Assembly (NCBI RefSeq): GCF_900111105.1
Contig: NZ_FOGC01000012.1
Location: forward strand, 1 to 64,000
DNA: 64,000 bases
DNA from: Rosenbergiella nectarea
GTDB lineage: Bacteria > Pseudomonadota > Gammaproteobacteria > Enterobacterales > Enterobacteriaceae
Direction of reading: 5' to 3'
Shown here: positions 44,508-53,748 of the stretch, in pieces
Position numbering within the stretch: the stretch's first letter is position 1
Layout: each line of letters starts with the position of its first letter
The notes under the pieces: generated by a model
Told to the model about the DNA's origin: nothing
What the model saw: only the letters and a program-made list of their open reading frames with translations
The model's database searches: none
Translations under genes and position numbers: made by a program

Positions 44508-46487
44508 TTAGAATTTTAGGCTAACTTTCGCCCAATAGCTGCGTCCCGGCTCGTTGATCCGCGTATTGGATGAATAGCCAAAGCTGCCATTCCCGGCCAA
44601 GTTAAGATGCTCGCTGTAGGTTTTGTTAAGTAGGTTATCGATACCCACCGTTAAGGCTAGTTTATCGGTAAATTGATAACGGCTGTTCGCAGAGAGGACG
44701 ACGAAGCTGGCACTCGGTCCGAAATCTTTGCCCACCACGTTGCCTTCATTTTTGGCGATACGATGTTGGGCCGCGACCCAGCGGACTAATCCGGTGGTAC
44801 GCCAATTACCAGTATGCCAGGTCGCCCCTAAACGGGTCTCCAGCGGTGGAATTTGGGGGAGAGGTCGATGTTCCTGGCGATTGTTGGCTTGGGCATAGCT
44901 GACACTGCTCTCCAATTTCCAATGATCCGACAGTTGATAGCTGGCCCCCATTTCTCCACCAAAAATCAGCGCATCAACATTATCGGCTTGGCTTATTCGT
45001 TTTTGCGTGGGCTGATAGCGGAACAGGATAAAATCCTCTACCCATCCGACATAAGCCGACACCCAAGCATCCAATTGTTTATCTTGGTATTTTGCGCCAA
45101 TATCCAGTTGCGTGGTCTTTTCTGGTTTAAGTTGTTTAAACGCGGAGTGTACCGCGTCTGGACCATAGGTGGGGGAGAAAAGCTCCCAATAATCCGGGAA
45201 CCGTTCGGTATAGCCTAAGCCTGCATAGAGCAGCGTTGGGGAGTGTTCTGGCTGATGCTCAAATCGTAGGAATCCCGCGGGCATCACCCTATTACGATGT
45301 CCTGAGGAAGGAGTGCGTTTATCCTCGGCCTGGCTCAGGTCGGCTCTGGCCCCCCCGATCAGGTGAGCGCCCTGATTAAGGGCATAACGCAATTCGCTGA
45401 ACATTCCATAATCACTGAAGCTAGCATCATCTCGCCAGGTACCTGAAATTTTACGACGATGACTGTTGTGCTGCATATCGACGCCACTGCGTAATTCCGT
45501 TGACGTCCATTCCCAAGTGCCCATTACACGACCGCCAAGGGTTTTACGGCCAACTTGCGAGCGCATTGGCATCGACATCCCCGCAGTGGCGTGGCGCAGC
45601 GAGAAATTATCCATGACATGGTCGGCATTATTGTAATACAGATGGCTGGTCAGTTCGGTGAAGGTCTCGCTTATATTCTGTTTATTAAAGGTTAGTCCTA
45701 GGCTTTGGCGTTTGAATTGCGAGCCGTCCATGCCTCGACCGGCATAACGCGCGTTGCCGTTACCTTGCCCTGCAGTGAGCTCGAGTAAGGTGTCGGCATC
45801 CGGAGTCCAGCCAAGGGCAATATCGCTATTCCATTTTTTCCATTTCGATGGCACGTTGCGCCCGTCTCCGTCTTGGTAATCGTTAGACTGTGCATGATTA
45901 CCCGTTAATCGAAGATAGCCTTGCTGATTGCCTAAACTGATATCAGCATTTTGGTCATTACGCTGGTTAGAGCCGGTGACGAGGCTGGCATCCCCTTGTA
46001 CACCGGGCGCAGTGAAAGAGGGAGGCAGTCGTTCAAAGCGCAGTGTACCTGCCGAGTTGCCCGGCCCCCATAACACGGTCTGAGGGCCTTTGGTTAAGGT
46101 CATCACATCGAAATTCTCAGGAGAAAGATAGGAGGAGGGGGAGTCCATCCGACTACCACATGCCCCTAACATCTCACTATCATTCATCAGCATGCGTAAG
46201 CGCGAGCCAAACATGCCACGAAATACGGGATCACCATTGGTCCCGCCATTACGGATCTGAGCGAAGCCGGGGATGGTTTTGAGATAATCGGAGCCATCGC
46301 TGGCGGGTAGGGGTTGGCGCGGCGTTTTCGGTGAGCTAATCACCTCTAACGGCGAGTTGATCGGTGCGCTGACGATAATGGTGGAGAGATTTTCAGCCTG
46401 CTCAGGCGATGAAGCGGCGGCGACTTGCTGGCTATAAGCCACCAGTACAGCAAGTGTGATGGGCGATAACGTGGAATGATAAGACAT
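44508..46487 (-). CDS. TonB-dependent copper receptor (OprC/NosA type)
   Basis: This outer-membrane beta-barrel receptor (659 residues) has a signal peptide ending near V-A-A-A and a plug with G-T-N-G-D-P-V-F-R-G-M-F-G-S-R-L. It also has the copper-receptor hallmark M-L-G-A-C-G-S-R-M-D-S-P, followed by L-T-K-G-P-Q-T-V-L-W-G-P-G. The Met/Cys-rich segment is the likely Cu site, and the protein ends in Phe. AAGGA precedes the chosen ATG at 46487; the longer frame is less likely. It lies downstream of a DUF2946 gene, a typical partner, suggesting copper uptake. Confidence 0.92.
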   Translation of the reverse strand: MSYHSTLSPITLAVLVAYSQQVAAASSPEQAENLSTIIVSAPINSPLEVISSPKTPRQPLPASDGSDYLKTIPGFAQIRNGGTNGDPVFRGMFGSRLRMLMNDSEMLGACGSRMDSPSSYLSPENFDVMTLTKGPQTVLWGPGNSAGTLRFERLPPSFTAPGVQGDASLVTGSNQRNDQNADISLGNQQGYLRLTGNHAQSNDYQDGDGRNVPSKWKKWNSDIALGWTPDADTLLELTAGQGNGNARYAGRGMDGSQFKRQSLGLTFNKQNISETFTELTSHLYYNNADHVMDNFSLRHATAGMSMPMRSQVGRKTLGGRVMGTWEWTSTELRSGVDMQHNSHRRKISGTWRDDASFSDYGMFSELRYALNQGAHLIGGARADLSQAEDKRTPSSGHRNRVMPAGFLRFEHQPEHSPTLLYAGLGYTERFPDYWELFSPTYGPDAVHSAFKQLKPEKTTQLDIGAKYQDKQLDAWVSAYVGWVEDFILFRYQPTQKRISQADNVDALIFGGEMGASYQLSDHWKLESSVSYAQANNRQEHRPLPQIPPLETRLGATWHTGNWRTTGLVRWVAAQHRIAKNEGNVVGKDFGPSASFVVLSANSRYQFTDKLALTVGIDNLLNKTYSEHLNLAGNGSFGYSSNTRINEPGRSYWAKVSLKF

Positions 46488-46588
46488 AATAACTTCCTTA
46501 ATGCGTAGGCGTGACAATGCCTAGCGCTTCAATGCTAAAACGGCCAAGATGAGTTCTCATCAGGCAAGAATGGAACAGAGTGGGCGTT

Positions 46589-46996
46589 TTAAAAGGAAGG
46601 AGGAGCGCGAGCTTGGCTTGATGACCAATAGCCTGTTAAGGGCCGGGTAATTAGCGGAATGTGACTACGGGACCGTAGCGGGGAATAAACAATGACCAGA
46701 GCGAGCAGAATAACCCACTGCAAAAACGGGAAATGCGCTAACAATTGGCAGTAACCACAGGCCATATCGTCGAGCATTTTTCGGTCGAAAGACGGGGCTT
46801 TAGAAGATGGCGAGGGTGACATCATCGCACATTCATCGCTGGGTAGTGGTGACACCCCCTGCATTGAGGTCATGGCAGAGGCTGAATGGATTGGAGTGTG
46901 TAGGCTCTTCGAGATTATCGGGGCAATAAACAGCATGGCGATTGAAAAAATCGCTAACTTTGCAGCGAAGCAGTAAACTTTTGCTAAGTGGTGCAA
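46589..46996 (-). CDS. DUF2946-family small membrane protein
   Basis: This 135-residue protein has an N-terminal hydrophobic helix, a Met/Ser-rich middle with D-M-A-C-G-Y-C-Q-L-L, and a second helix (about 90-105). The C-x-x-C and Met residues fit copper handling, and such proteins usually sit next to OprC-type receptors, as here. The start is uncertain: the frame opens with TTG at 46996, and the first ATG would remove part of the first helix. It is probably in one operon with the receptor, 101 bases away. Confidence 0.75.
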   Translation of the reverse strand: MHHLAKVYCFAAKLAIFSIAMLFIAPIISKSLHTPIHSASAMTSMQGVSPLPSDECAMMSPSPSSKAPSFDRKMLDDMACGYCQLLAHFPFLQWVILLALVIVYSPLRSRSHIPLITRPLTGYWSSSQARAPPSF

Positions 46997-47051
46997 ACCG
47001 ATAAACCCCCAGTCTTTTGTGCAGCGCTATATTATCCCAAAAGTGGTTAAG

Positions 47052-47094
47052 GGCCTATAAAAAACCTCAGTTTTTATAAGGCATTATTTATGCC
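47052..47094. other. AT-rich inverted repeats between divergent genes
   Basis: TATAAAAAAC and GTTTTTATA form an imperfect stem, followed by GGCA/TGCC around TTATTTA (47080-47094). They lie between the divergent DUF2946 and LysO-like genes and could be promoter or regulator-binding structures. No specific function can be assigned. Confidence 0.3.
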
Positions 47095-47163
47095 CAAATA
47101 GTGTCGATTAATGGTAGGGTATTGGCCTCCAATCACCTGCCTACTATGAAGAAATAGCTGACT

Positions 47164-48054
47164 ATGCAACATGCGATAATAGCGATCATCACCTTATTCG
47201 CGACCTTGGCCTTGGGCTGGCTAGTGGGGTCACAGTGTTCCTTGAACGTTCGACAATCGGTGGTGAAATCCCTTAGCACCATTGTTCTACTCTTGTTATT
47301 GAGTATGGGAATGGATTTTGCGGAAGTGCTCACGCAAGGTGGGTTGGGTGGCGCTATTATGCTTCACGCGCTGCTGCTTTCTGGTTTGATCACGCTATTT
47401 ACCGGCGCATTATTATTGCGTAAACCGGCTGCAATCGATAATGACCATCCATTACCCTCGCTATTATCGGCTTTTGGTAGCTGTCTTAAGGCGATCGCTG
47501 CATTTATCGCTGGGGTAACCTTGGGCTATTTCACACATTTCAGCCTTAGTACTGTAGGTCTTTCCAGCAATAGCGTACTTTATGTGATGCTATTTTGTGT
47601 GGGGGTGGATCTGGTTGGATTTCGTTTTGGTCGTGTGACCCGCCAATGTGCCAGCGTACCGGTGACGGCGATCCTTGGCTATATTCTAGCCGCTGGGCTA
47701 TTCAGCCTACTGACGCCCTTTAGCTGGCAGCAGTCACTGATGTTGGGCAGTGGCTTAGGCTGGTTCTCGCTATCAGGTCCGATGATCCATCAACTCGCGG
47801 GAGCGCAGATGGGCGCCCTCGCCTTTATGACCGACTTCTTACGCGAACTTCTAAGCATCGTCTTCCTCTACTTTCTGGGCCGTCGTCAGCCCCTCGCGGC
47901 TGTGGGGCTAAGCGGCGCCGCCGCGATGGATTCAGCACTGCCATTTATTAAGCAAAATTGTGATGCCTACTATATTCCCTATGCCATCTTCAGTGGGTTG
48001 CTCTTGACGCTGGCCGCACCCTTTCTTATCTCCCTGACGGTGGCCCTATGTTGA
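47164..48054 (+). CDS. lysO: LysO-family amino-acid exporter
   Basis: This 296-residue inner-membrane protein has about eight to ten hydrophobic segments and the LysO/DUF340 signature G-L-G-W-F-S-L-S-G-P-M, followed by F-L-R-E-L. LysO in E. coli exports L-lysine and related toxic analogues. The start ATG at 47164 has only a weak ribosome site. Its end overlaps the next gene by seven bases, so the two are co-transcribed. The symbol is by family resemblance. Confidence 0.85.
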   Translation: MQHAIIAIITLFATLALGWLVGSQCSLNVRQSVVKSLSTIVLLLLLSMGMDFAEVLTQGGLGGAIMLHALLLSGLITLFTGALLLRKPAAIDNDHPLPSLLSAFGSCLKAIAAFIAGVTLGYFTHFSLSTVGLSSNSVLYVMLFCVGVDLVGFRFGRVTRQCASVPVTAILGYILAAGLFSLLTPFSWQQSLMLGSGLGWFSLSGPMIHQLAGAQMGALAFMTDFLRELLSIVFLYFLGRRQPLAAVGLSGAAAMDSALPFIKQNCDAYYIPYAIFSGLLLTLAAPFLISLTVALC

Positions 48055-48770
48055 CGCCCCTTATAGCCAGGGCAACACAAGGCGTCTTGGCCTGTTTGCT
48101 GTGTCTGGTAACCCTCTCGCCAGAGGCTGCTTTGGAAGGGATATTACTTGCCCCTCCATCGGGGCAACCGCCTCAGCGACTATTAGTGTTGTTACACGGA
48201 TATGGCAGCAACGAGCAGGACTTGCTGCCGCTGGCCGATTATGTCGCGCAAGACTATGCCGTTGTCAGTTTACAAGCCCCGATTACCGTGGGTCCCCACC
48301 GTTTTGCGTGGTATCGAAACGGTTCCAGCGCGCAGGCAGATATTTACGCAGCACGCCAACAAATCTTGTCTCGTATCGCTCAGATACAGCAGCAGTTGAA
48401 GATCCCAGCGAATAAAACGCTGCTCGCCGGTTTTAGCCAAGGGGCAGTAATAAGCTGGAGTATTGCCTTAAACGCCCCCGAGTCGATTGGTGCGGCGGCC
48501 ATCTTCAGTGGACGTTTGCCAGAGTCTGTCGGTACATCGCCGATACAGCAAAACCGGCCCAATTTACCGAAACTCTTCGTGGGGCACGGCCAGCGCGATC
48601 AACGTATCGCGCTGGCCTTAGATGAGCAAGCCGTAGCACTAGCTCAACATCGGGGTTATTCGTTGAGCTTCCATCGTTACGCGGATCTCGGCCACGGCAT
48701 TAACGAACCAGAGCTGAAAGACTTCAAGCAGTGGGCTGCCCGTCTTAGCCTTCAAACACCATCGTCGTAG
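48048..48770 (+). CDS. Alpha/beta hydrolase, phospholipase/carboxylesterase family, exported
   Basis: This 240-residue esterase has the catalytic triad Ser130 (G-F-S-Q-G), Asp184 and His216 (L-G-H-G-I) and the early L-H-G-Y-G-S-N-E-Q-D motif of the YpfH/carboxylesterase branch. Unlike the usual cytoplasmic members it has an N-terminal hydrophobic stretch (about 8-28) that looks like a signal peptide, so it may act in the periplasm. Its ATG overlaps the LysO end. The substrate is unknown. Confidence 0.85.
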   Translation: MLTPLIARATQGVLACLLCLVTLSPEAALEGILLAPPSGQPPQRLLVLLHGYGSNEQDLLPLADYVAQDYAVVSLQAPITVGPHRFAWYRNGSSAQADIYAARQQILSRIAQIQQQLKIPANKTLLAGFSQGAVISWSIALNAPESIGAAAIFSGRLPESVGTSPIQQNRPNLPKLFVGHGQRDQRIALALDEQAVALAQHRGYSLSFHRYADLGHGINEPELKDFKQWAARLSLQTPSS

Positions 48771-48930
48771 AGGCCTGTTCACTGCTGCGTGGGGCCTTGA
48801 GAAGCCGCGCGAACTCAATTTCGAGCTTTTCTACCGCGACAAGAAACTGTGCAGGGGTATAGTTTTTTTGCTGTTGTGACGCATAGGCAATGGCCAGTTC
48901 TTTCGCCGTAAAACGTTGTGTGGAAAACAT
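48745..48930 (-). CDS. Small hypothetical protein (61 aa)
   Basis: An ATG at 48930 is preceded by AGAGGAG at ideal spacing. The product is soluble, helical and rich in Ala, Gln and Glu (F-T-A-K-E-L-A-I-A-Y). It converges on, and overlaps by 26 bases, the end of the esterase gene. I recognise no family. The strong ribosome site and composition support a real gene. Confidence 0.7.
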   Translation of the reverse strand: MFSTQRFTAKELAIAYASQQQKNYTPAQFLVAVEKLEIEFARLLKAPRSSEQASTTMVFEG

Positions 48931-49224
48931 AAGTCAGCTCCTCTAGTTGATAGGACAAAGTTTAGGCGCGTCACCGTACAAAATAAAATTGGTTTGAATG
49001 ATTACTGTGATGGGTAAAACTTTGCGCAATCTCACAGTTTTAAACTGAGGTTTCGGTGAATGAAACCCATTCTTAATCAAAATTTTGTGTTAACAAATCG
49101 ACTATAGTGTGCCGTTTGGTAAGATTTAATTGTGCGCGCAGTGCATTTTCTTAATGAGTACATTACGCTTATAACAACATAAGAGGGAAATCAGTGCCCG
49201 GCTGATTAGTTCTGGAGTAGGTTG
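48931..49224 (+). other. Intergenic promoter region
   Basis: About 290 bp without a gene between divergent genes. It is AT-rich, with a TATAGT near 49105 that could be a -10 element, but I see no well-spaced -35. It must hold promoters for the 48930 minus-strand gene and the HlyD gene. Confidence 0.4.
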
Positions 49225-50196
49225 ATGAGTAAAAGAATAATTTTTACTGTTTTAGTGATGATAGCTATTGTCTCACTGGCAATTTTTTTTAGAGTACAGA
49301 ACCAAGATTTATTGTTACAAGGCGAAGTTGATGCACCAGAAGTCATTGTCGCATCCAAAGCGAAAGGACGCGTCGTCGAACGGCTGATTGAGCGCGGTGA
49401 CGATGTTAAAGCGGGGCAGGTTATCATCCGTCTCGATGCCCCTGAGCTGATCGCCCAGCTAAAAGCGGCGGAAGCAGCGCGCGATCAAGCTAAGTTTACC
49501 TTAGAGATGTCGCAGAACGGCACACGAGAAGAGAGTATCCGTCAATTGACCGCGACTCTGGCGGGTGCTAAGGCGGATTATCAAACTGCCGAAGCGACCT
49601 ATCGCCGAAATCAAAGTGTGGCAGCGAAAGGCTATATTTCAGCTTTAGACTTAGATAATGCCCGCAATTCCCGCGATACCGCGTTACACAGTATGCAGAG
49701 TGCGCAAGCGAATTTGGATGAAGCGAAACATGGCGATCGTTGGGAGCAACGCGATGTTTATAGTGCGCAGTTACAACAAGCCGAACAGCAATTAGCGGAA
49801 ATTAAGGTGCAAACCGATGACCTTAACGTTAAAGCGCCTGTCGATGGCGAGGTTGGCCCTATTCCCGCTGAAGTGGGGGATTTATTAAGCGCATCAAGTC
49901 CCCTCGTGACATTAGTTCGCTTACCCCAAGCCTATTTCGTGTTCAATTTACGTGAAGATATTCTTGCCCACGTGCGCAAGGGAGATGTGATTCACCTGCG
50001 AGTCCCCGCGCTAAATAATCAAGTGATTGAGGCGCGTGTCCATTACATTGCCCCGCTGGGCGATTTTTCGACGAAGAGCGCGACACGGGCAACCGGTGAT
50101 TTCGATCTTAAAACCTTCGAAGTGCGCCTATGGCCCACCCAACCCGTTAATGGTTTACGTCAGGGAATGAGCGCGCTATGGCAGTGGAAACGTTAA
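49225..50196 (+). CDS. HlyD-family periplasmic adaptor of an ABC-2 efflux system
   Basis: This 323-residue protein has one N-terminal membrane anchor (about 4-22), a split lipoyl domain (G-E-V-D-A-P-E-V near 34 and the K-A-P-V-D-G-E-V region near 210) and a coiled-coil hairpin (about 75-190). It resembles the YhiI/YbhG adaptors. The ATG at 49225 has GGAG upstream; a TTG three bases earlier is ignored. It overlaps the following permease by 19 bases. Confidence 0.87.
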   Translation: MSKRIIFTVLVMIAIVSLAIFFRVQNQDLLLQGEVDAPEVIVASKAKGRVVERLIERGDDVKAGQVIIRLDAPELIAQLKAAEAARDQAKFTLEMSQNGTREESIRQLTATLAGAKADYQTAEATYRRNQSVAAKGYISALDLDNARNSRDTALHSMQSAQANLDEAKHGDRWEQRDVYSAQLQQAEQQLAEIKVQTDDLNVKAPVDGEVGPIPAEVGDLLSASSPLVTLVRLPQAYFVFNLREDILAHVRKGDVIHLRVPALNNQVIEARVHYIAPLGDFSTKSATRATGDFDLKTFEVRLWPTQPVNGLRQGMSALWQWKR

Positions 50197-51332
50197 GCAA
50201 AGGCTTTCGGGCCTTTCGCCGAGCCTTCAATAAAGAGATTCGGATCAGTTCTCGGAAACCCGCGATTCACTGGTTAACCTGGTGCTTTCCGCTGCTGCTC
50301 TTCTGGCTATTGAGCAGTAACTTCTCTGAAGGGACGCTGATGAATTTACCGGTGGCGGTAGTCGATAATGACCATAGCCAATTATCTCGCGAATTAATCC
50401 GTAAGCTGGACGCCAGTCCTCATGCGAAGCTGACCGAGTGGGAAGGGGGGCTAAACGAAGCCCTGCACAAGATGCGCACGGCGCAAGATTACGGACTGGT
50501 CTATATTCCGCCGGACTTTGAAAAACATCTGCTTTCCGCGAAACAGCCCAAGGTTGCCTTTTATTACAATGCGCTCTATTACGGCGCGGGATTATATTCA
50601 ACTCAAGACTTTTCTGGACTGGTAACGGCGATCAACAGCGAGTATCGCAGTGCCGTCGAAGCCAAGATAGGGAAAGCTGCACCCACGCTGCCTTCCGTCT
50701 CCTTGGTGTACCGCAGCCTCTTTAATGCCAGCGGCAGCTATATCTACTACCAGCAATTTGCCGCCACCATACACCTTATCCAGCTGTTTGTGGTGACCAG
50801 CATGATTTATGTGTTATCGCGTAGTAAACCCCTGATCTATGCTGACCGCTTCGGTTGGGCATTGTTGGGTAAGCTCGCCCCTTATACCTTGGTTTACACC
50901 ACCATCTTAATGGGGGAAATCGCGCTATTAGTGTGGGTCTTCTCAGCACGGTTTGTGGGCGATCCCTACTATATGTTCTTCGTTGCTTTTTTCTATATTA
51001 TGGCGGCACAGAGCCTAGGGCTGATGCTTTTCACCTTTACCCGTACCGCGATCAGTGCTTATACCTTAATGGCGATATTTGTGACCATTGCGTTAGCGTT
51101 TTCTGGACTCGGGATGCCCGAATTATCGATGCCCTTACCGGCCCAGTTTATTGCCAATATGGAACCCCTCACTCACGCGCTTTATGCGATGTTTGATCTG
51201 TTTATTCGACAAGTGCCCGCTAAACCGGTGATGGGCGTCTGTGCGCTGTTGGCGGTCTACCCGATTGTGGTGGGGCTATTAGTGTTTCGTCGGTTACCTA
51301 AGCGCTTACGCGACCAAGAGGCGATGGTATGA
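50178..51332 (+). CDS. ABC-2-type permease, first of a pair
   Basis: This 384-residue protein has one N-terminal helix (about 27-45), a large periplasmic domain with V-A-V-V-D-N-D-H-S, and five C-terminal helices, the YhhJ/YbhS layout. It forms a tight operon with the HlyD adaptor upstream and the second permease downstream (overlap of four bases). No ATP-binding subunit is encoded in this operon, which is unusual for the family. Confidence 0.87.
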   Translation: MAVETLSKGFRAFRRAFNKEIRISSRKPAIHWLTWCFPLLLFWLLSSNFSEGTLMNLPVAVVDNDHSQLSRELIRKLDASPHAKLTEWEGGLNEALHKMRTAQDYGLVYIPPDFEKHLLSAKQPKVAFYYNALYYGAGLYSTQDFSGLVTAINSEYRSAVEAKIGKAAPTLPSVSLVYRSLFNASGSYIYYQQFAATIHLIQLFVVTSMIYVLSRSKPLIYADRFGWALLGKLAPYTLVYTTILMGEIALLVWVFSARFVGDPYYMFFVAFFYIMAAQSLGLMLFTFTRTAISAYTLMAIFVTIALAFSGLGMPELSMPLPAQFIANMEPLTHALYAMFDLFIRQVPAKPVMGVCALLAVYPIVVGLLVFRRLPKRLRDQEAMV

Positions 51333-52465
51333 GCAGTTATTGGGCGACCTTCAAGAAGGTTCTGGCAGGGATGCTCGAAAAGCCGATGTGGGCGATGCTG
51401 CTGTTATCACTCTGCATTATCAGTATGGTGTATGCCAAAGGGACGGTATGGGAGATGCCAGTGGCGGTGGTCGATCTGGATCACAGCTCGGCCAGTCATC
51501 TTTTAACGCGTAACCTTGATGCAAGCCCCAAGCTAAACGTGGTGACCTACGACCAGCTGGGTCAAGCGGAACGTGATATGGGCTATCGTAAGTTATTTGC
51601 AGTGATTGAAATCCCAGTCGATTTTGAAAAAAAGATGTTATCGGGTAAGAGTGTCTCGATTCCTGTCTTTGGCGATGCCACCAACCGCTTACCTAATGGT
51701 CAAATTCAGCAGAATGTGGTGGCGGCGTACCAACAGATGCTTAACCAGTATGAAGTTGAGTTGATGATGAAAAGCCAATTCACTCAGTCTGAAGCGAACG
51801 TTGTCTTAACGCCGATGACCGGCCTGACATTGCCGTTATTTAACCCCGGCATCAGCTTTGCCGCGATTATCTTTCCGGGCTTACTGGTGATGTTATTGCA
51901 GCACTCCTTGCTGATTGCCAGCGTCAGGGTCTGCTTAATGATGAGCACAGAAGGGCGGCCTAAGCTGCCTGTTGTCTTGGGCGCACTGTCGGCGTTGATC
52001 CCAATTTGGTTATTTCTATCGATAGTATTGTTCGCCCTATGGCCATGGGTCTTGGGCTATAAGCAGGCGGCATCGATTCCAGAGATTTTACTGCTCACTT
52101 TCCCGTTCCTTCTGGCGGTACTGGGACTTGGCCGTTTATTGACGGAATGTATTCGTCGCGTCGAGATGATCTATCTGACCCTGTCGTTTATCACTACACC
52201 GGTCTTCTATATTTCCGGTACCCTCTGGCCCTTACAAGCTATGCCGAGTCCGGTAAGGTTTATTTCCAGCTTGTTCCCGTCAACCTGGGCCATTAAAGCG
52301 ATTGCCGGGGTGAATCAGATGGGGTTATCGTTGCGGGAAGCCCTGCCGGATATCTGTATGTTGTTGTTACTGTTTGCGGTCTACAGTTTCGCCAGCTTTG
52401 TCCTGACTTTCCTCCGCGACAGACGCCTGATCAGTCGACTGCTCCATCGCGGAAGCCAGCATTAA
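51329..52465 (+). CDS. ABC-2-type permease, second of a pair
   Basis: This 378-residue permease has the same layout as its upstream neighbour: an N-terminal helix, a periplasmic domain with A-V-V-D-L-D-H-S, and C-terminal helices including F-Y-I-S-G-T-L-W-P. The ATG overlaps the previous stop (ATGA). The pair likely forms a heterodimeric channel with the HlyD protein for efflux of an unknown substrate. The operon ends here, four bases from the convergent dehydrogenase gene. Confidence 0.87.
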   Translation: MSSYWATFKKVLAGMLEKPMWAMLLLSLCIISMVYAKGTVWEMPVAVVDLDHSSASHLLTRNLDASPKLNVVTYDQLGQAERDMGYRKLFAVIEIPVDFEKKMLSGKSVSIPVFGDATNRLPNGQIQQNVVAAYQQMLNQYEVELMMKSQFTQSEANVVLTPMTGLTLPLFNPGISFAAIIFPGLLVMLLQHSLLIASVRVCLMMSTEGRPKLPVVLGALSALIPIWLFLSIVLFALWPWVLGYKQAASIPEILLLTFPFLLAVLGLGRLLTECIRRVEMIYLTLSFITTPVFYISGTLWPLQAMPSPVRFISSLFPSTWAIKAIAGVNQMGLSLREALPDICMLLLLFAVYSFASFVLTFLRDRRLISRLLHRGSQH

Positions 52466-52469
52466 GACG

Positions 52470-53618
52470 CTACCCAGCGGTGTGCCAGGCTTGAGTGATC
52501 AGCGTGGCCCGCTGGTCAGCACAATAATCCACAACTGAATTTTTATTGGTCGAGCGTTGAGTAAGCTCAGTGACTTCGTCAGCGGTCAGCGTGCAATCGC
52601 TCTCCCAAAACGGGCTACAGGCATTATCCATTATCCATAACTTCAGATGCTGAGCGGGAAACTGCTGCTGCGCGAGAGGGAAAAGGCGATGATTAAGCTT
52701 ATGCAGTAACTGCTGCTGGCGATCATTGCCGCTGTCGGCAAGTAGATCGAAAAAGGGCAGAAGCAATTGCCCGCAGACCTTGCCATGGTGCCAGGTTTTA
52801 TAGGCGCCTATTTCTCCCGCAATACCATGAATCACCCCCAGTCCGGCGCTCGCCAAGCACAGGCCGCCTAACCACGAGGCGATCAACATTTTTTCGCGTG
52901 ACGCTTCACCGAGATCGTCATCCAGGGCTATCGTTGGCCAGGCTTCGACAAACAGCTCTAACCCAGTGGTGCTCAGTGCGTGAATTAATGGTGTTGCGTG
53001 GCGAGAAAGGTAGGCCTCGAAAAGATGGGTAAAAGCATCGATTCCACAATTGGCGAGGACGGCTGCTGGGGTGCCCTCCATCAACCTTGCATCCAAGATG
53101 GCATAATCGGGCACTAGGTTGGGATGGCGTAACGATGCTTTCGTCTTTAATACCTGGGTATCCGTTACCACCGCGTTTTGAGTGACTTCACTGCCGGTCC
53201 CGGCGGTCGTGGGAATGGCTATCAAGGCTAATCGTTCACCACTAAGCGGTGTATCGCCGACTTTTTCGAGGTAGCGCACAGCAGGAAGCGGATGGCAGGC
53301 CAGGGTGCTGAAGGCTTTGCCCGCATCGAGAGTACTTCCTCCACCGATAGCGATCACGGTGCGGCAGCGGCCGCGCCAAGCCGATACCCACTCATCGAGC
53401 TGTTGTGGCGAGGCCTCCTGTGTCACTTCGACAATCCCCACCAATTGCGCGGTAAGGCTCGCCGACAGGGCTGGCCAATGACTCCCGTTCAGAAAAGAGG
53501 GTGATGCGAACAGTAGCGCATCACCCGGAGTTTGACCTAAAAGCGCGGGTAATTCCTGCAGCGATCCGCTGCCACTGAGTGTCTGTTGGTTACTGCATAG
53601 TGCTGTAATAGTTGACAT
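52470..53618 (-). CDS. Iron-containing alcohol dehydrogenase
   Basis: This 382-residue group III dehydrogenase has the nucleotide-binding G-G-G-S-T-L-D-A-G-K and P-T-T-A-G-T-G-S-E-V-T motifs and the metal ligands expected around G-I-D-A-F-T-H, G-V-I-H-G and H-H-G-K-V-C-G. It interconverts an aldehyde and an alcohol with NAD(P)H. The substrate is not evident; phosphonoacetaldehyde reductase and propanol dehydrogenase members look similar. It is a monocistronic minus-strand gene with a palindromic site upstream. Confidence 0.88.
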   Translation of the reverse strand: MSTITALCSNQQTLSGSGSLQELPALLGQTPGDALLFASPSFLNGSHWPALSASLTAQLVGIVEVTQEASPQQLDEWVSAWRGRCRTVIAIGGGSTLDAGKAFSTLACHPLPAVRYLEKVGDTPLSGERLALIAIPTTAGTGSEVTQNAVVTDTQVLKTKASLRHPNLVPDYAILDARLMEGTPAAVLANCGIDAFTHLFEAYLSRHATPLIHALSTTGLELFVEAWPTIALDDDLGEASREKMLIASWLGGLCLASAGLGVIHGIAGEIGAYKTWHHGKVCGQLLLPFFDLLADSGNDRQQQLLHKLNHRLFPLAQQQFPAQHLKLWIMDNACSPFWESDCTLTADEVTELTQRSTNKNSVVDYCADQRATLITQAWHTAG

Positions 53619-53665
53619 AGCAAGGCTCCCTATTTCTGCTTCACTCTAGCGTCTAGACGGGTAAA

Positions 53666-53690
53666 GGGTGTAGGGAAGGATGCTACACCC
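53666..53690. promoter_or_regulatory. Candidate operator upstream of the alcohol dehydrogenase
   Basis: GGGTGTAG and CTACACCC form a perfect inverted repeat with a 9-base spacer, 48 bases upstream of the start codon. Its position suits a regulator-binding site; the regulator is unknown. Confidence 0.4.
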
Positions 53691-53748
53691 GTTATCCTGC
53701 CCCAAGCTAGGTGGACAATTCTCAGAATAGGAGTTTCCAGACGCGCGC

